Source: Circinella minor (Eukaryota; Mucoromycota; Mucoromycetes; Mucorales; Lichtheimiaceae). From it: a stretch of DNA of 64,000 nt. The stretch covers positions 62,001 through 126,000 of the forward strand of contig JAEPRB010000092.1 of the NCBI GenBank assembly GCA_016758965.1. The letters are read 5' to 3'. Position numbers and translations under genes: made by a program. Under the pieces are notes generated by a model. It had not been told where the DNA came from and made no database searches. It worked only from the letters and a program-made list of their open reading frames with translations. Positions 46,064-57,344 of this stretch are shown piece after piece (the first letter of the stretch is position 1; every line of letters starts with the position of its first letter).

Positions 46064-48322
46064 TCACTGTTGTTCTTTACGTTGTTCTGATATTTTTTTG
46101 TTAGTTTGTCGATACGTACTTATTTTTAAATCACGTCTTGTATCTTCTAAGACTTGTGCTGCATCAGAAAAAGAGATATGGCGATCATCTGCTATTCTCT
46201 TGACTTCTTCATAAATGATCTTTCTTCTGCTGAAGAACCTTGACTCCGTACTACTCTTTCTCCATTTCGTCTTATACTTTTCTTCAAGGCTTCAAACAGA
46301 AGGATTTCCCGCAACTCCATGGTCATATTCACGCCATACATCAGTAACTGTACAAAACTTTCTATCCAAAGTGTACTGTGAAGGAGATGATGATGATGAT
46401 GCTGATGGTAGAGAGGAATTATCGTCCGCAAAATTATTGTCGCTGCTATCTTGGGCTACCTCTTCTGCCGTACTAATTATATTCGATCCATCGCAGTTCA
46501 TAGGGTTTGGAGATAAGTATAAAGGGTTGATAAAAATGCCATTAACAGCATCCATGACGTTTGAAAATCCTTCTCGTGTGATGCATTTTTAACATTATTT
46601 ATGGTGTTCCTCACACCATCAATATCACCCGAGATATTTCCAAATGATGCTCGTAGCACGTCCGTCAGATGGGGTAAAACTCGTTCAACTTGCACATTGA
46701 GTGGATCATCTGCTTCGTTTATACTTGCAAGCTGATCAGAAAGGTCAATCTCATACTGTTTATATAATGGATTCTCAAAGATCGAGTGGCTCCATAGAAA
46801 ATGGGTAGGGTGCTGTTGTTTCAATACAACGGAATCCTTAATATTTAAAAATAGTCAAGTTAGGAAAACAAATCGATAATAGCACAGTTATGTATCATAT
46901 ATAAGAGTTATTACCTGCAGAAAGACAATAAGTAAATATTTCAGAAGCACCAAAAAGTTGGGACCTGCAAGATCTTTTTGTATTGTACCATGTTCGAACA
47001 TATCTTCCCAGTGTTCTATCTCAGGAAATACAAGCCTTTGTAACTCCTCAGGAGGGTCTATTGCGGAACGTAGCAACCAGAACGCACCAGCTTTTTGCGA
47101 ATAAAAGCCCGCTAATGCACGCATAGCTTGCTTTGGCAAGCTTGTCAGGTAGCATCCCACCATTCTATCAGAGCCCCATCTCCCAATCCGCCGCTGCTCA
47201 TTATCTGGAACGTCCTGGTCTGCAATAGCGCGAAGAGCACTTCCTCGATTTATATGGGTTATCTTGCTGGAGTTGACACCAACAGCATTAAGAGCTTCCA
47301 TATATCCATCCCACTGAGTATTATACGTGATAGGCTTGGTACGATCTAATCCCTTCAGAACATGAATATCATACCAATCTCGACGTGCTGCAAATTGAGG
47401 AAATGGCTCATTTTCAATATGCCACCTGCAAAAGAAATGAGAGACCATAGCGCCTAATGGACATACTTCTACACTGCGGTGTCGTATGGCAGCACCATAT
47501 TCTAAACGCCCATGTTGGTTCATTTTACCCTTATTCATCGTTATAACAAGTGAAATACATTCAGATGGTCCTTCATCAGCAAGTTCAGTAGAAAACAAAT
47601 CAGGCAATTGCATCATCCGCTTGGTTTCGCCACGACCAAGGATAGCATGACCCAAAAGAAAATCCGATCGGTTACGTAAATGGTGTGGTGTATTACGATT
47701 AAATTGGTACCGAGAAATAAGTCTCAATTCATCTAAAGTATAACCATCGTTAAGGGTGTTGGTACCGCGATCTTCATATTCAACTCTTCTTCTGATGGCA
47801 TTTTCTCGATCGTAGTCACTGAGAAGATTCTTAACAAGAGTACCACGAGCTGGTGGATTTTTGTTACCAAGTACAGCAGCCTGGACAGTTTGCAATGCTC
47901 CAACGGCCTTGGCATACCCTGCTAAAGATTCTTTCCCCAAACGCTTAGCACTGCCATCTGGTAGTTTACTTTTTTTATTTTTAATATTGCCGGTTCTTGA
48001 CACTTCTTTCAAAAAAGCAACAAGTTTCGCTTCACTGACCATGTTTCCATCTTTAAATTCTTGTTTGGCACACCACACCTAAGTCATTATATCATACAAA
48101 AAAAGTATCATAGAAAAATGCATAAATTATCATGTAGTAAATTATTTGATATTATAATAACGGTTATTGAAAACTATAACAAACCTCCCAGTGGGCTTGA
48201 CGCAATTTATACATTTTTTTGGTATTTGAAGATAAGTTTTCAAGGTGCTTCTCCATAGCCTCCTTGACTTCTTTTTCAAGATATGATTGATTGCGCTCGT
48301 TGATGATTGAAGATGAAGACAT
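46064..48322 (-). pseudogene. Crypton-type tyrosine recombinase with NDC10_II-like core and GCR1_C domain
   Basis: Exons 48322-48185, 48078-46915 and one starting at 46836. The long exon encodes a tyrosine recombinase of the NDC10_II/Crypton kind: a first Arg region (LLGHAILGRGETKRMMQLPD), a basic beta-hairpin (VITMNKGKMNQHGRL), H-x-x-R in KITHINRGSA, WGSDR and a candidate nucleophile Tyr in MVGCYLTSLP. The last exon carries the GCR1_C DNA-binding domain, TVTDVWREYDHGVAGNPSV then SLEEKYKTKWRKSS. Two lesions break it: a frame change between about 46555 and 46585 (NASH to GFSNVMD), and TGA at 46294-46292 between NPSV and SLEEK, where CGA (Arg) fits the family. The frame then runs to TGA at 46066-46064. 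Cryptons lack terminal inverted repeats; none were found. Confidence 0.85.
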
Positions 48323-48407
48323 GATAAATTCAATTGAAGTAAATAAATAATACAAGAGAAAAGGCAAAAAAAAAAAAAAACTTTTTATTTTAATAGTTCT
48401 TTATATA

Positions 48408-49604
48408 CAGAGGATCCCTGTTAATTTCATAGGGCCATTTTCCATTTTTTTGGTGAAAATAAGGGGCTGTGAAAATTAACGGGAGCTATGGAATTTTTTC
48501 ATATATTGAATATTTCAGCTCACTACGTACTGTACGTATATCTTTTTTTAATGTATTAAAATACGTATAAATTAATAAACTATTTCTACGTATGTGCTTG
48601 TTCTTAATGTATTTTTGTTACTATTTCTTTTTCTTATTTGACCATGTCTATACGTAACTTTTTTTTTTTAAAAAAAAAGCTATATATAGATCCAAGAGCT
48701 GCAGAGATCATTTTTTTATACGTATAACTCCATTTTTTAATTTTTTTTTACATCTTTACTGTTATACAGAGGGTCCTCGTTAGTTTCACAGAGACAATTT
48801 TTTCATTTTTTCTGTGAAAATAAAGGGGTGTGAAAATTGATGGATACTATTAATTTTTTTTTTTCGAAGAATGTGCATATATTGAATACTTCAAGTCACT
48901 ATTATCTTTTAAAATATCTAAATATTAATTAATGAATTAAATCTGTGCGCTTGTTCTCTATGCGTTTTTAAAACACTCAATTTTTTTTATTCGAGCACAT
49001 CCTTAACCATTTTTTTTTTTAAAAAAAAGAACTGATATATCTAGTCCCAAGAACTGCAAGCATATTTATTTTCTTTTCATCTCCAATGGCTATTATATAT
49101 ATTCTACTCTATATGTATCAAAATGACACCAATCAAATCACACCTTAGCTTCTTGACAGCTGAGCAGTATGGTATGCTGGATGAGAAGATGGAAAAGGCT
49201 TCAGCCATGAACCATAACAAATTGATCACTGGCAATACAGAATAAAAATGAATGAGTTCAATCTGTTTAAGACACGTAACATTAGTATGATATCCAAAGG
49301 GTTAAAGTGAGAAAAATAACAACCAAATAAATCTTGTATAGACTTCTATGAAAAAACATGCAACAGAGATAATAGAAAAAAAGCAGTCCATTCTTTATAA
49401 TAATCTAATTGTAATCCTTATATTTGTCATATAAATAATTTTTTTTAATTATATCCGTTAAGGATTCAATGCCGTTAGATGCTATGAAAGTGAAATAAAA
49501 GGGGATGTGAAAATTTTATTATGTTATTTTTACCATTCCTTGATTTTTGGTGAAGTTAATGAGGTGTGAAAATTAACAGATATGAAATTAACGAGGATCC
49601 TCTG
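48408..49604. mobile_element. Inverted-repeat DNA element with duplicated left end
   Basis: The left end CAGAGGATCCCTGTTAATTT (48408) and the reverse complement of the right end CAGAGGATCCTCGTTAATTT (49604) form terminal inverted repeats, which extend with mismatches through a GGTGAA...TGTGAAAATTAA segment. A second left-end copy (CAGAGGGTCCTCGTTAGTTT) starts at 48767 and repeats the preceding about 300 bp, including a TATATTGAATA stretch and a GAACTGCA-like stretch. Inside, at 49122-49244, a short frame (MTPIKSHLSFLTAEQ) may be a transposase relic. The left flank ends in TA; the right flank begins CA, so the target duplication is imperfect or lost. Confidence 0.78.
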
Positions 49605-50011
49605 CATATTGAATTTATCAAATGACAGGTATTTTCAATGGTTTCTATGTCGCGGTTGAAAAATACCAAGTATTTTTTTAGTCCAAGCCCAAATTATTTC
49701 AAGACCCAATCTTAATTTTTCAGACCCAAACCCAAAATACTGTATAACGCGGACTAAAAGGACCCTTTTGCTCCGTGTATTGCTGTTGAAAATGTGTTTT
49801 AAAGTTTTTTTTTTTGACAGCATAACGCTTTGAGTCTATCATTCTTAACTTAATATAAAATATCGATTTTAGAAATGAAATAGAAGGAGTCATATGATTA
49901 TTGTAAAAAATTATTAGACCCAATGAATTTCACTTCAAAAAAAAGAGGGGAATTAATGTGTTACAAAGTGTTTATTATTATTATTATTACTTATGTAGAT
50001 ACGTATATAAA
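49605..50011. other. Region between the inverted-repeat element and the PMT-like gene 3' end
   Basis: About 400 bp. Short minus-strand frames around 49635-49923 have no recognisable content. It includes the 3' UTR of the PMT-like gene. Confidence 0.4.
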
Positions 50012-53000
50012 TTATGCTTCTTTATTTTCTTGTTGTTGTTGTTCATCTTCAATGTCCTGATTTATAATTTGTTCCTGTTCTTTTTCTTCCATCTTATTAT
50101 CAACAACCTCTTGTTCTTCTTTTTGTGCTTGTTCTTCTGCTTCTTTTTCCTCCATCTTATTATCAATTTCTTCTTCTCCTTTTTGTGCTTGTGCTTCTTT
50201 TTCTTTTCGTTTTTTCTCTGCTTTAATTTTCTTTTGCTTTTGTTTTGCTCTTTTTTTCGCTTGAGAAAATATTTCATTTTGCCATTCAGCTACTTCTGAT
50301 TCAGATGGTCCAGGAGTACTTTGAATACGATGATATCTTTCAACTCCTGTCGCTTCTTGATACGCTTTACTAAAAGATGCATATTGTATTGCAGAAATAT
50401 GATGATCGGCTTGTATTTCATGTCCAATATGATAACGATAAAGCTCTGCTTTACCAGGCATGTCTACATAAACTGTGGAAATTCGACGCTCTTTATCCTC
50501 CTCCGCCTCTTCTTGTCCTTCATCTTTGACACCGCTATCATTATTTTTATTATTAATAACTTGTTGTACTGGATATCGATTACAATCGAAATTAATACCC
50601 TTGACACTTTTACAATCATTTTTGGACCAAAAATAGTTGCCATAGGAAACAGGATAAAGCTGAGAAAATCCATAAAAAGAAAGTAAAAGAACTAAAAGAC
50701 AAGCATAACTTTGAGCTTTTTTACCCATACGTAAAGTGACAGCATCCAATACAACAGCGATAAGACCTGCACTAAAGTAAGCACTTGGTAAACTATCAGT
50801 AAGTTTTAAATTGAATGATGGCATCAAGTAAAGTGCAAGAGCTTGAATTAATGATGCAGTACAGAAAAATGTAATAGATTGACAATAAAGTTCGCGTGTA
50901 GCAACTGGATCATAACCTAAATAATCAATAGATCAAATTAATTTCTTTTTGTTATACCCTAACCTTGTTTATTAAATCTTGTTTAGAAAAAAAAAGAGAG
51001 AAATATTTACCAGTCCATTTTTGTCCTGCTAATTCAAAAGATAATGGACGGGGCCATTTGACTTGACGTTTACGTAACACCATATCCAAAGCCACATACA
51101 TTACAACAATACCTAGAGAAATAAACGTCATAATCTTTGCAGCTGGATTCATTGCAATATAAACAGATCGACCTGAAACTTGGTCCCATAAACGATAAGC
51201 TGCTGTACCAAAAAACCAATTCATGGGTTTTATCTTTCGAGCTTTTAATAATTGAAGATGATATTTAGGATCGGCTGGAGGACTTGGAGCAAGTTGATCA
51301 TATATGACAGATTGGTAATTAAGCATATGTTGGTGTAGTTCTTTCATTATTTCTATTCTTGTCATTTTTTCATAGCTCACTGTTTCTTCTTCTTCAACTA
51401 GATATATAATTTATAAATAAATGTAAATAAATTTGAATTGTTTATTATTTCTCAACAATATATATATAACTTACGTTCTTCATGATAAGCATGTTCAATC
51501 GACCATGTACTTAATCCTTTGCTAGCGGCGTGCATACAAACAACTTCTTGTTGAGGCTTTTCTTCATTTGGCATTCTTACATTATGACTTAACAGGTGAC
51601 AAAGTCGAGAATGTAATAATCGAATTCTTGTATCAATTGCTTTGATGGGTGTCTCATCTTCACCATCATTTTCATCATCATCACGAAGTATTTGAACCCA
51701 CCAAAAATCATTTGGATCAGCTATAGTCGGATCACCATAAGCACTATTATAGAATAATAGTAAACATTTATTTATTTAGCGGATTTATAATTATAATAGC
51801 AATTATATATAAAAAAAATTAGATTAACCATACTTTACCTTACTTCAAATTGTTCTTTTTTGTTACTTGAAGGAGGTTTATGATCATGTGAATGAAGTTT
51901 ACGTAGAGTTGAATAATGTTCAAGAACGACACGATCATTATTTTTAACATATTCAAGAGGTTGTGTTGCATTCCATCGTTCACTTGCTTTATGAATAACC
52001 CAAATGTTATTCATATCTTCATAAGGATAGATAGATACTTCTTGCTCTACATAATGAAAGAAAAGATCAATATACGTACATGCAATAACAATAACGAAAT
52101 AAAAAAAAAACAGGTTTACAACTTACGAGTACTTCCACTTTCATAACGTTTAAGATGAGAGTGTAGGTAACCTCCATTGGTACCTAAATGACGTAAAGCA
52201 ATACTTGAACCATAGGCAATATCTATTATATATTTCATTTCCATATTAAAACAGAAACAAAACAAATGTTTTCTTAAATATAATACGTAAAATTATATTC
52301 TTTTTTGTTTATTACCTTGTTGTGATGGTGAAAATTCATTTCCTTCAAGTGAATAACGAAGAGGTGGACTCACCGCAAGATCATGGTCACCTGAATTTGG
52401 AATCAAGTCCAGATGAAATTGAAATAGCATAAAATAAATAAATGTTGGAAGTATTGCTGTTGTCATAAAACGAATAAAACATTGTTTGATAATATATTTC
52501 TAAATATTTTATAAAAAGTTAGTATTAATAATTATATCCACTCTTTAATCCATTTATTCAGATATTTATATCGTCTATACGTACAAAATTGAAATGTCTC
52601 TCGCCCAATATTTTCCATATATAAGCTACTGTTGATATCCAAACGGCCGCTAGTGGAATAATACCCTGCCATTTTACACTATATAATGATACAAATATAT
52701 ATTTAATTCTGTTCCATTTTTTAATACAATAATATAGAATATACTCTATTACCTTAAAGCAAAACCGAGAAATAGACCAGTAGTAGCTTGTAACACATAT
52801 GGGATGATGAATGGTTCTCTATATCATATATAAGAAATAAATTAAATTAAGCAAAAAAAAAAAGAAAGTCGTTATTCATTTCATAACACTCCCATTTTCT
52901 TCAACTTGCATTCTCTTTCTCTTTCTCGTTTTTTTTTTCTTTTTGTAATGTACGTACTTTTCCTGCCTTCGAATTTGAGCTGCCCATGACAATGCTGCAA

Positions 53001-53933
53001 GACTGCAAAATAAACATAAAAGTCCTTCTGGCATTAAAAATTTTGATTGGGTAATTAATCCATTTTCTATATATATAAAGAAATATTATAATTTTTATAT
53101 AAGAATAAAGTTACATGGATTAATCTAACAATATCCATTTATAATTGTTAATTACCAAATATAAGTAAACCAGCCGCCGTTGTAGCAGTGGATCGACCAT
53201 GACCTAAAAGACGAACTGTCAAATAAACGATAGGAACTAAAAATGCACCCATGATAGCTGACACGATACGTAGTTCTTGTAATGGGAATGTAGAAGGTAC
53301 TCTGATAAATTTAAGAGAGGTAGACGGGAGAAGTGGGTGAATAAATAAGCATTATAATAGTCATAACGAAAAACAAACAACAACAACAACTTACTGTCCA
53401 GCATAGTAAATCTGTTCATCACCAGAATAACCAAAGTACCATGCAAAAGCTGTATAAAACAAACCTGCCAACGGTGGATAAGCACCAATAAAGAACTTTT
53501 TGGACATATACCAATTGATTTGATTACATATTTCAAGCTCTGTTGAACTAGGTATTTATAAATATATATACCTTTAATATACTTTGTTTTTTACACATTT
53601 TTTTTTTTTTTTACAAAAAAACGTATATATAACTTACATGACTAAAGATGGGAAATCAATAGACCAAAGTCGAAAAAGTAAAGAAAAAAAGATAATGGTA
53701 GCAACACCCATATATTCATTTGTAAAAATCATGGAAAAATAATTTCGTCGTGTATTATTAGGTTTTTTACTTTTGGCATCATATTCTTCATCATAATAAA
53801 AAGGATTTTGATTATCCATCGTGTTATGACGAGGTGAACGGATATGTGGTTGTTGTTGTTGTCCATCATAAGAAGGTACTGAAGAAGATATAGGTGAGGT
53901 TGATGGTGGTCGCCTATATCGAAGTGAAAACAT
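50012..53933 (-). CDS. Protein O-mannosyltransferase-like protein (PMT fold, MIR domains), divergent catalytic loop
   Basis: PMTs transfer mannose from dolichyl-phosphate-mannose to Ser/Thr in the ER. Twelve exons: 53933-53638, 53547-53395, 53301-53156, 53066-52958, 52818-52753, 52678-52585, 52499-52316, 52222-52127, 52046-51839, 51743-51475, 51397-51011 and 50916-50012, totalling 970 residues in frame. It has a cytosolic low-complexity N-terminus, multiple membrane segments (GLLIFENGLITQSKFL and LGFALSVKWQGI are PMT landmarks), MIR repeats (LGTNGGYLHSHLKRYESGS, VSIYPYEDMNNIWVIHKAS) and a C-terminal membrane bundle. It then has an unusual charged tail of about 200 residues rich in Lys, Glu and Gln. 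Loop 1 lacks the canonical DEVHFG and DVHPP forms: it reads STELEICNQ...GAYPPLAG, and QSRxxLLD reads QSKFLMPE. Activity is therefore doubtful. Confidence 0.85.
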
Positions 53934-54574
53934 ATTTTTTGGCAGGTTGTATTAAGAAAAAAAAAACAGGAAAGAGAAAAAAAATAAAGAAAAAAATTTG
54001 AGTGGGATTTTGTTGTCTGAATAGATTAAGGGGTGAAAGGGTGAGAGCTATAATGTTCTGTCAATTTCTCATTCCAGTTGATCTTGAAATTTTTTTATTA
54101 ATATTCGATTATTTAGGATACTTATATATATATATATGTATGTATATGTTTAGATAGACAAAAAAACCTTGTATATATACGTAATAGAATAATAATAAAT
54201 TCATTTTCCATCATGCAGATCATAATAATGGTTAATAAATCGAACAGTTTTCATTTGTTTATATGCATAAAAGATAAGAAAGATAATGGACACACAAAAA
54301 GTCAAATTAATCATTTACGTACAGAACACGTGATGGAATAAGAACCAAAAAGCACTTTATCCATTTAGTAACTCTTTTAAATTGAGAAATAGACTTATAA
54401 ACTGCTGTATTATGAACGGTTTACTCCTTGCTGCCCACCGGGGTTATCATTACCGAGTTTTGTCAATTGACGGAAGCAATAAGCTGAAAACAGCGTGTGT
54501 TCGTTAGTTTCGTTTTTAATAAACTATATAGTTTTAATGTATACCGATGGTTGATTAATGCGTTGATTCGGAAA
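53934..54574. promoter_or_regulatory. Upstream region of the PMT-like gene
   Basis: About 640 bp, AT-rich, with A runs next to the start codon. No exon is supported; the promoter is presumed here. Confidence 0.4.
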
Positions 54575-55160
54575 TGTATTCTATATTTATTTTTATGCTT
54601 TATCCTATCCCCACAAACAGTCTATCCTTACTAACCTACCCATCCAATACATCCCAACATTTACTACTTCATTCAATCGAGACACGGGTTTACAGATAGC
54701 TGTAGTAAATGATTTAAAACAATTTGTTGGTTTGAATACTGTTTGCTTGTTGCTTGATGTTTATGGTCAATGATGGATTATTCTTCGTTCATTCTAAAGA
54801 GCTTGATCTAAGTTGATTAGCTTTTATCAACAAATCAATTTTTCTTCCAGAGATGGTGAAATTCTTTGTCTTATCATTGATACATGAAGCTGTGTCTTCT
54901 TTTTGGATATTCTTCTTGTTTTGGCTAACATTTTCGCCACAATCACCATAAGCATATTAGCTCAATGTCACATAAAATTACAAAACACATCAATTGATAT
55001 AATAAAAAACTTAATCATCGATAACGGGTTCTGTGTTTCTGAGTTTAATATCTAATAAAATAGCAAATCGATAATACATAGAATCCCAATGGACTTTTAC
55101 TTGCTGAATCGTTGATCGAGCCATTCAGATATAATTATGTTATGTAGTCGGTATCGTACG
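54575..55160. repeat. Diverged repeat copy 1 (gene-family fragment, minus strand)
   Basis: This stretch resembles 56135-56520 in the same orientation, for example TATTCTATATTTAT, CCAATAC, GTAAATGATTTAAAA and TTTAATATCTAATAAAATAG. On the minus strand 55130-55020 reads IQQVKVHWDSMYYRFAILLD then IKLRNTEPVIDD, which looks coding. The family is unknown to me. Confidence 0.6.
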
Positions 55161-55718
55161 ACCCTATTCGGTATTTGTAAGTCAAAAAAGTACAAGGACA
55201 TTGTAAACCCATTTCAATAATACAGATATCCGACGATATAATGAAATGGATAGAATTCGTGCAAGCCTACATTTGTTGTTTGTTATTTTTATTATTATTG
55301 AAATATGGGTAAAAAAAATGAAAATATCTAATATCAAATATTCAATGATAGTAAAAAAAATAGAGTCAAGTCAGAATCATGACAGTAAGTACGTTGCTTT
55401 GATTTGACCGTTTATCATAAAAAATCAAAATTATAAATAACAGTTACCCTCCGCTTTTTGCACAACTTTCGAGCCAAATCCCACCTGTGAAAAAAACAGC
55501 GAGGAATCATAATAGATATATATTCGTGGTTTGGTTGTATGTGAGAATAGGAATGGAATGAATGATAGGTTATATACAAATGTTTTGAAATATGTGAGGT
55601 TATAAAAGTGGTAGTTAATTTTCAATGATAATAAAGAGTTAATAGGAATAAAACAGAGAGATATAAAATGGAGAGAGGGGGAAAATATTTTTACAATAAC
55701 ATGGTAACTATAGCAGTA

Positions 55719-56093
55719 CTAATAATTTTGAATCAAATCCAACCATTCGTCTTCGTCGTCTTGATCCTCGTCTTCTTGATCCTCGTCTTTTTCAACTGCT
55801 CTTTCAATAGGATTTTCCTTCTGTCTTTTTGTCACTGGAGTAAAAAATGTATCAGGACTATTCAAACGCTTCATAGTAGATCCTTCTCTTACTTTGGATA
55901 ATTTTTGTTTTCTTGTTAATTCAGCATGAGCTGGATGGACAATACGCATTAATTTTGAGTGATGTTTTTTCCACCATATAAGCTTGTCAAGGGTGTGAGT
56001 AAATTTAGGAATTTCATCAATAAACCCAGGTACCATGAGATCATACATATGTACAGCAACATAAGCATCTTCAACAGGTACTATAGCAAACAT
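55719..56093 (-). CDS. Uncharacterised acidic-tailed protein fragment
   Basis: A minus-strand frame of about 125 codons ends at 55719 and stays open a few codons upstream of the Met at 56093 (GNNGYMFAIVPVEDAYVAVH). It reads as a 3'-terminal exon: a folded part (DLMVPGFIDEIPKFTHTLDK), a basic part (LTRKQKLSKVREGSTMKRLN) and a very acidic end (EDQEDEDQDDEDEWLDL). It lies between the two diverged repeat copies, so it may be the 3' end of a repeated gene. I do not recognise a family; upstream exons could not be joined. Confidence 0.4.
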   Translation of the reverse strand: MFAIVPVEDAYVAVHMYDLMVPGFIDEIPKFTHTLDKLIWWKKHHSKLMRIVHPAHAELTRKQKLSKVREGSTMKRLNSPDTFFTPVTKRQKENPIERAVEKDEDQEDEDQDDEDEWLDLIQNY

Positions 56094-56134
56094 ATAGCCA
56101 TTATTGCCTTTATTTAAGGTCGCCAGTTAGTAAT

Positions 56135-56520
56135 TCTATATTTATATTTATGCTTACCGCTTCCTCACAAATATTTTGTCCTACTGAACCTACCAATCCA
56201 ATCCATACTAATACCAATCACTTCACTTGATCGAGATGATTCTACAGGCAATTTTCGTAAGTGATTTAAAATAGCTTTGTTGGTTCGAATGTTTTTTACT
56301 TGTTGTGTGATTGATGTACATGTTTTATACGGCATATGAAATCAAGGTAAAAAAAAAAAAATTAAGGAAAATATAAAACTTACTCATCAATAATAAAATT
56401 TGTATTTTTGAATATAATATCTAATAATATGGCAAATTAGCAATAAAATGCTAATTCACTTTTACTTGACGAATCATAGCTAAAATCTGGTTTAGGATTC
56501 GTCATGTAATGGTGTAAGAA
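56135..56520. repeat. Diverged repeat copy 2 (gene-family fragment, minus strand)
   Basis: Partner of 54575-55160. The minus strand of 56505-56400 resembles the copy 1 coding segment (MIRQVKVN..., then ILYSKIQILLL) but carries stops, so it is a decayed copy. Confidence 0.55.
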
Positions 56521-56899
56521 CATTACGACAATATATTCAACCAAAAGGTTGCTGATGAACATGTGTATCCACCGAACACCAAGAATCAACATCAGCATAG
56601 CTGAGCACATGGTTGGATATAGATATATTGATTATTGATATTAGATCTATTATACGTTAAACAAATATAATTAGTCCCATGATATTTCAACGTATATTGC
56701 TAAAGGGTTTCTTGACATCCAGGAAACCATATCGTTTTTGAGATCATATATTTGAGCCCTTCTTTATCTTTACCTACCTTAATGTCTACTATGCTTCCTC
56801 AGTACAGAATGACTGATCGAGCCTGATAGTGGGCGCATAATTATTGGTCATGCGCTATTGCACTTCACAGCAACATCGAAAACTTCAAGATCTTCACCA

Positions 56900-57240
56900 T
56901 TTCTTCAGAATCATTAGCTTTTTTCTTCAATAACTTCAAGCGCTCTTCACAAATTGCAATTTCTAATAATCTCTTGTCTAGATTTTTGTCTTCATCTTTT
57001 CCATTCTATAGTAGAGTTATGATCAATTATCAAAATAATAAGATTGATATTAAAAACTGTATAAACATTATCATCATCACTAATTTCTCAATTATCTGTA
57101 CCTCCAAAATTCTTTCGACTAACTCCTTGCTTTTCTTCGACATTCCACCATGCTCACCACCCAATGCATCTTCCTCTGCTTTCACTATCTTCTTCCACAG
57201 CATATCTCCATCTTCAAGTTTTTTAATTTCTTTTCAAATA
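56900..57240 (-). pseudogene. Coiled-coil gene fragment, interrupted at its upstream side by a MITE
   Basis: On the minus strand, EKKLKNLEDGDMLWKKIVKA and EEDALGGEHGGMSKKSKELV (57235-57100) can be joined across a short GTACAG-type intron to NGKDEDKNLDKRLLEIAICE and ERLKLLKKKANDSEEMVKIL (57003-56890). Composition and phase look like a real C-terminal coiled coil. A 102-bp MITE lies immediately upstream. The family is not recognised. Confidence 0.4.
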
Positions 57241-57342
57241 CAGTAGACCCCCGGCTTTTTCACTCCCTCCAATGTGAAAACCTCACATTCCGCAACTTTC
57301 TCGAAAAAAGGTGTCTCCCTTGAAAAAATTCAAAGTCTACTG
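57241..57342. mobile_element. 102-bp MITE with TA target duplication
   Basis: The ends are CAGTAGAC and GTCTACTG, flanked on both sides by TA (57239-57240 and 57343-57344). CAG-starting ends plus a TA duplication suggest mobilisation by a Tigger/pogo or Tc1-type transposase. The interior contains TTTTTCACTCCC and a TGTGAAAACCTCACA palindrome-like stretch. Confidence 0.8.
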
Positions 57343-57344
57343 TA

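Noticed and set aside
49958..50299. Phe/Leu-rich 113-codon plus-strand frame
   Set aside because: Antisense of the Lys/Glu-rich tail of the PMT-like protein.
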